Positions 62,488-64,000 of a stretch of DNA of 64,000 nucleotides are shown one piece after another. The stretch's first letter is position 1. Every line of letters begins with the position of its first letter. Made by a program: the position numbers and the translations under genes. This DNA comes from Slackia heliotrinireducens DSM 20476 (GTDB lineage Bacteria; Actinomycetota; Coriobacteriia; Coriobacteriales; Eggerthellaceae). The notes under the pieces are model-generated. The model was not told the DNA's origin, did not search any database, and worked only from the letters and a program-made list of their open reading frames with translations. The stretch lies in the NCBI RefSeq assembly GCF_000023885.1, contig NC_013165.1, forward strand, positions 2,418,001 through 2,482,000, read 5' to 3'.

Positions 62488-62730
62488 ATGCACTCTGCAT
62501 ACATCCTAATACATGTGTTGAACTGGGATTATGCATTTCTATTTGAATTCTTGCAATTTGTCAAGACCAATTTTTATACTGCAAACCTGCATAATAGCGG
62601 TTTACCATGCATATCAGTGGGGTTTTATGCAGCGGCGAACGGGTCAGCTGGCTAAACCGCCAACCCCCTTTGCGGCCGCTCTCAGAGCGGCATATGCATA
62701 AAACCGCCAAGACCATGCATACCCTATGCA
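62488..62730. promoter_or_regulatory. Cluster of TGCAT/ATGCA words between arcA and the 62794 gene
   Basis: Nine occurrences of TGCAT or its complement in 243 bp, at 62488, 62496, 62531, 62588, 62607, 62627, 62694, 62715 and 62726. The last two form the perfect palindrome TGCATACCCTATGCA (62716-62730). The pattern suggests repeated sites of one regulator; ArgR is a candidate because a similar half-site occurs at argC. The regulator is inferred. Confidence 0.5.
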
Positions 62731-62754
62731 CAGCCGTTTCGGGGCGTCTATAAT
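62726..62754 (+). promoter_or_regulatory. Promoter of the 62794 gene
   Basis: Perfect -10 TATAAT at 62749-62754. The -35 position falls on the right half of the TGCATACCCTATGCA palindrome and matches the consensus poorly. This fits control by a bound regulator. Confidence 0.6.
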
Positions 62755-62793
62755 GGAGCCGTCAAAGTGGTCCGAATCGGAAAGGTCTGCCCC

Positions 62794-63018
62794 ATGGCCC
62801 GCTACAAAGTTAAGTTCTCCTCCGCCGAAAAGAAGCTGCTCGCACGCCTCGGGCTTGAAGGCAACTACGGGCAGCTCACAAACGACGAGCTGTTCGCCAT
62901 CGACGAGGTCGTGACCGAGTTCTTGATGGACGAGGGCATCGACGACGAAGGCAACGTGACCGAGCAGGGGCGAATCTGCGAGCAGATCATCGAGAAGCTC
63001 GCCGAGGTGGACGGCTAA
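62794..63018 (+). CDS. Small conserved hypothetical protein, 74 aa
   Basis: ATG 62794 (MARYKVKFSSAEKKLLARLG) has GGAAAGG upstream; a GTG at 62767 is less likely. The product is helical and acidic in its second half (VTEFLMDEGIDDEGNVTEQG). No family recognised. It has an elaborate upstream region and its own terminator, and lies divergent from arcA. Confidence 0.7.
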   Translation: MARYKVKFSSAEKKLLARLGLEGNYGQLTNDELFAIDEVVTEFLMDEGIDDEGNVTEQGRICEQIIEKLAEVDG

Positions 63019-63043
63019 AGGCCGCCGCCCATACAGTCGAACG

Positions 63044-63076
63044 GAGCCGGACGGGGCGAACCGCCCGGCTCTTTTG
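63044..63076 (+). terminator. Terminator after the 62794 gene
   Basis: GAGCCGGaCGG / CCGcCCGGCTC followed by TTTTGC, 26 bases after the stop. Confidence 0.85.
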
Positions 63077-63102
63077 CTGCCATCGGAGCTGCGAATGCGC
63101 CT

Positions 63103-64000
63103 TTAAGCGGCCTTGCTCCAACGCAGGGTATGCACGTGCAACGGGTCGTGGGACGACAGCGACATCTTCATGTTGTACAGTTTGACCTGGTGGAAGGCGT
63201 CATAGGCAATGTCGAAGATCCACTCGGACTCATCGCCGCTGCAGGCGTGAGGGGCCAGCTTGAACTGCAGGTACGAGCCGTTCTTCGCCGCGTCCTTCAC
63301 CATCTGCAACAGCTCCTGACGGCTTTCGGCGTAGCGCCCTTGGTTCTTGAAGAACGTGTTCGGATGGCTGCAGGGCGCGTAGCGCGACCGGCTCCACTCG
63401 TGGTCGAAGGCCATTTCCGCATCCGACAGCAGGAAGTAGTCGTAGCGCACAGGCCCCTTCTTGCTCAAGGTCAAATCGAAGGTGACGTCCATCTGGTAAG
63501 GTGCGCCGTCCACCCAGATGATGTTCCAGGCGTGCCCGCCCATGTTGTCGTAATCGCCGGGCGTATCGGACGCATCGCCGTAAACCACCTGGCAGCGCAG
63601 GCCGCAATGGTCCGCCAGGTACTTGTAGGCCATAGCTATGGCCGCACATCCGCCGCGGGCACCCACCAACGGGCCGCAGGCGCGGTACGCCGACCAGCCG
63701 ATGTCCAGATCATAGGTAACGTTGTTCACCATAAAGTCGTGAATGACCTGGGCTTTCTGCACATCACGCATGCCGAAAACCGCGCGTTGCACACGACACG
63801 CCACCTCGTCCATCCGGCGCAGCACCCGCAGAAGCTCCGCCTGGGTCATGTTATAGGCGGGCACCACGGTCACGCGCTTGGGCTTCGAGGCATAGTAGCG
63901 CATCGAGAACTCCTTTACCCAGAACATTTCGGGGATGTCGCGCCGCATCATGACCAGGATGTCGTTTAAGCGGCTATGGTCGGCGCCTTCTACCGTGAAC
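63103..64000 (-). CDS. Transglutaminase-like (protease-fold) protein, C-terminal part
   Basis: The frame is open from the right edge of the window (FTVEGADHSRLNDILVMMRR) to the stop at 63103, so the N-terminus lies outside. The transglutaminase-like triad is seen: Cys in GARGGCAAIAMAYKYLAD, His in NMGGHAWNIIWVDG and Asp in PYQMDVTFDLT. Such domains act as cysteine proteases or crosslinkers, often at the cell envelope. Residues about 40-90 (VQKAQVIHDFMVNNVTYDL) are typical of bacterial members with an N-terminal helical domain. Function is unknown. Confidence 0.85.
   Translation of the reverse strand, partial: FTVEGADHSRLNDILVMMRRDIPEMFWVKEFSMRYYASKPKRVTVVPAYNMTQAELLRVLRRMDEVACRVQRAVFGMRDVQKAQVIHDFMVNNVTYDLDIGWSAYRACGPLVGARGGCAAIAMAYKYLADHCGLRCQVVYGDASDTPGDYDNMGGHAWNIIWVDGAPYQMDVTFDLTLSKKGPVRYDYFLLSDAEMAFDHEWSRSRYAPCSHPNTFFKNQGRYAESRQELLQMVKDAAKNGSYLQFKLAPHACSGDESEWIFDIAYDAFHQVKLYNMKMSLSSHDPLHVHTLRWSKAA

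Overview
The window reads as chromosome of a high-GC, anaerobic gut actinobacterium of the Coriobacteriia, most likely Eggerthellaceae (an inference from gene content, not a taxonomic test). Supporting signs are a Tat-exported selenocysteine formate dehydrogenase, a second Tat-exported molybdopterin oxidoreductase with its ferredoxin and TorD-type chaperone, an arginine deiminase/antiporter cluster, SOS boxes of the CGAAC-N4-GTTC type, and a recJ gene fused to a RecQ-like helicase.

Layout. 0-3.3 kb: formate dehydrogenase (fdnG read through an in-frame UGA with a textbook bacterial SECIS hairpin, then the start of the iron-sulfur subunit). 3.8-21.3 kb: core genes, nearly all on the minus strand (ychF, DUF47/PhoU-like, MBL hydrolase, relA/spoT, recJ-recQ fusion, pth, prs, glmU, glmM, a zinc-ribbon membrane protein, rpsI, rplM), plus a rhomboid protease and a small conserved protein on the plus strand. 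21.6-26.4 kb: argC-argJ-argB-argD operon with a candidate ARG box and a leader hairpin.

26.5-29.9 kb is the most unusual stretch. A relic resembling type II cas2 is followed by four copies of a 36-bp near-perfect palindrome that bound three DNA segments (about 350, 680 and 1,700 bp) of unlike base composition. Open reading frames at several of the junctions look cut. The palindrome copies carry compensatory substitutions, and one copy looks like a left-half/right-half hybrid of two others. 29.9-33.2 kb is a lower-GC block: a GH114-like lipoprotein, two CPBP (CAAX-like) membrane proteases and a VOC protein. 33.2-36.7 kb holds an unknown protein built of two repeats ending in SH3/KOW-like domains, a MoaE-like protein and a cysteine hydrolase.

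36.8-43.4 kb: LexA-box-controlled dinB with its small partner, a sigma-70 factor, a SulP transporter and a HerA-like ATPase. 43.5-51.2 kb: TetR regulator, DmsA/DmsB-type oxidoreductase, a MarR regulator with a histidine-rich insert, a TorD chaperone and a Tat-exported esterase related to tannases/feruloyl esterases. 51.4-58 kb: ettA, GH2 glycosidase, a deformylase-like protein, an AraC regulator and a DUF1848 iron-sulfur protein whose promoter spacer contains a LexA box. 58-62.3 kb: arcA, arginine/ornithine antiporter and aminotransferase. 62.3-64 kb: a regulatory region dense in TGCAT words, a small conserved gene and the C-terminal part of a transglutaminase-like protein.

The picture is an amino-acid and formate consuming anaerobe with Mo/W-dependent respiration, plus one mosaic accessory region that deserves the closest look.
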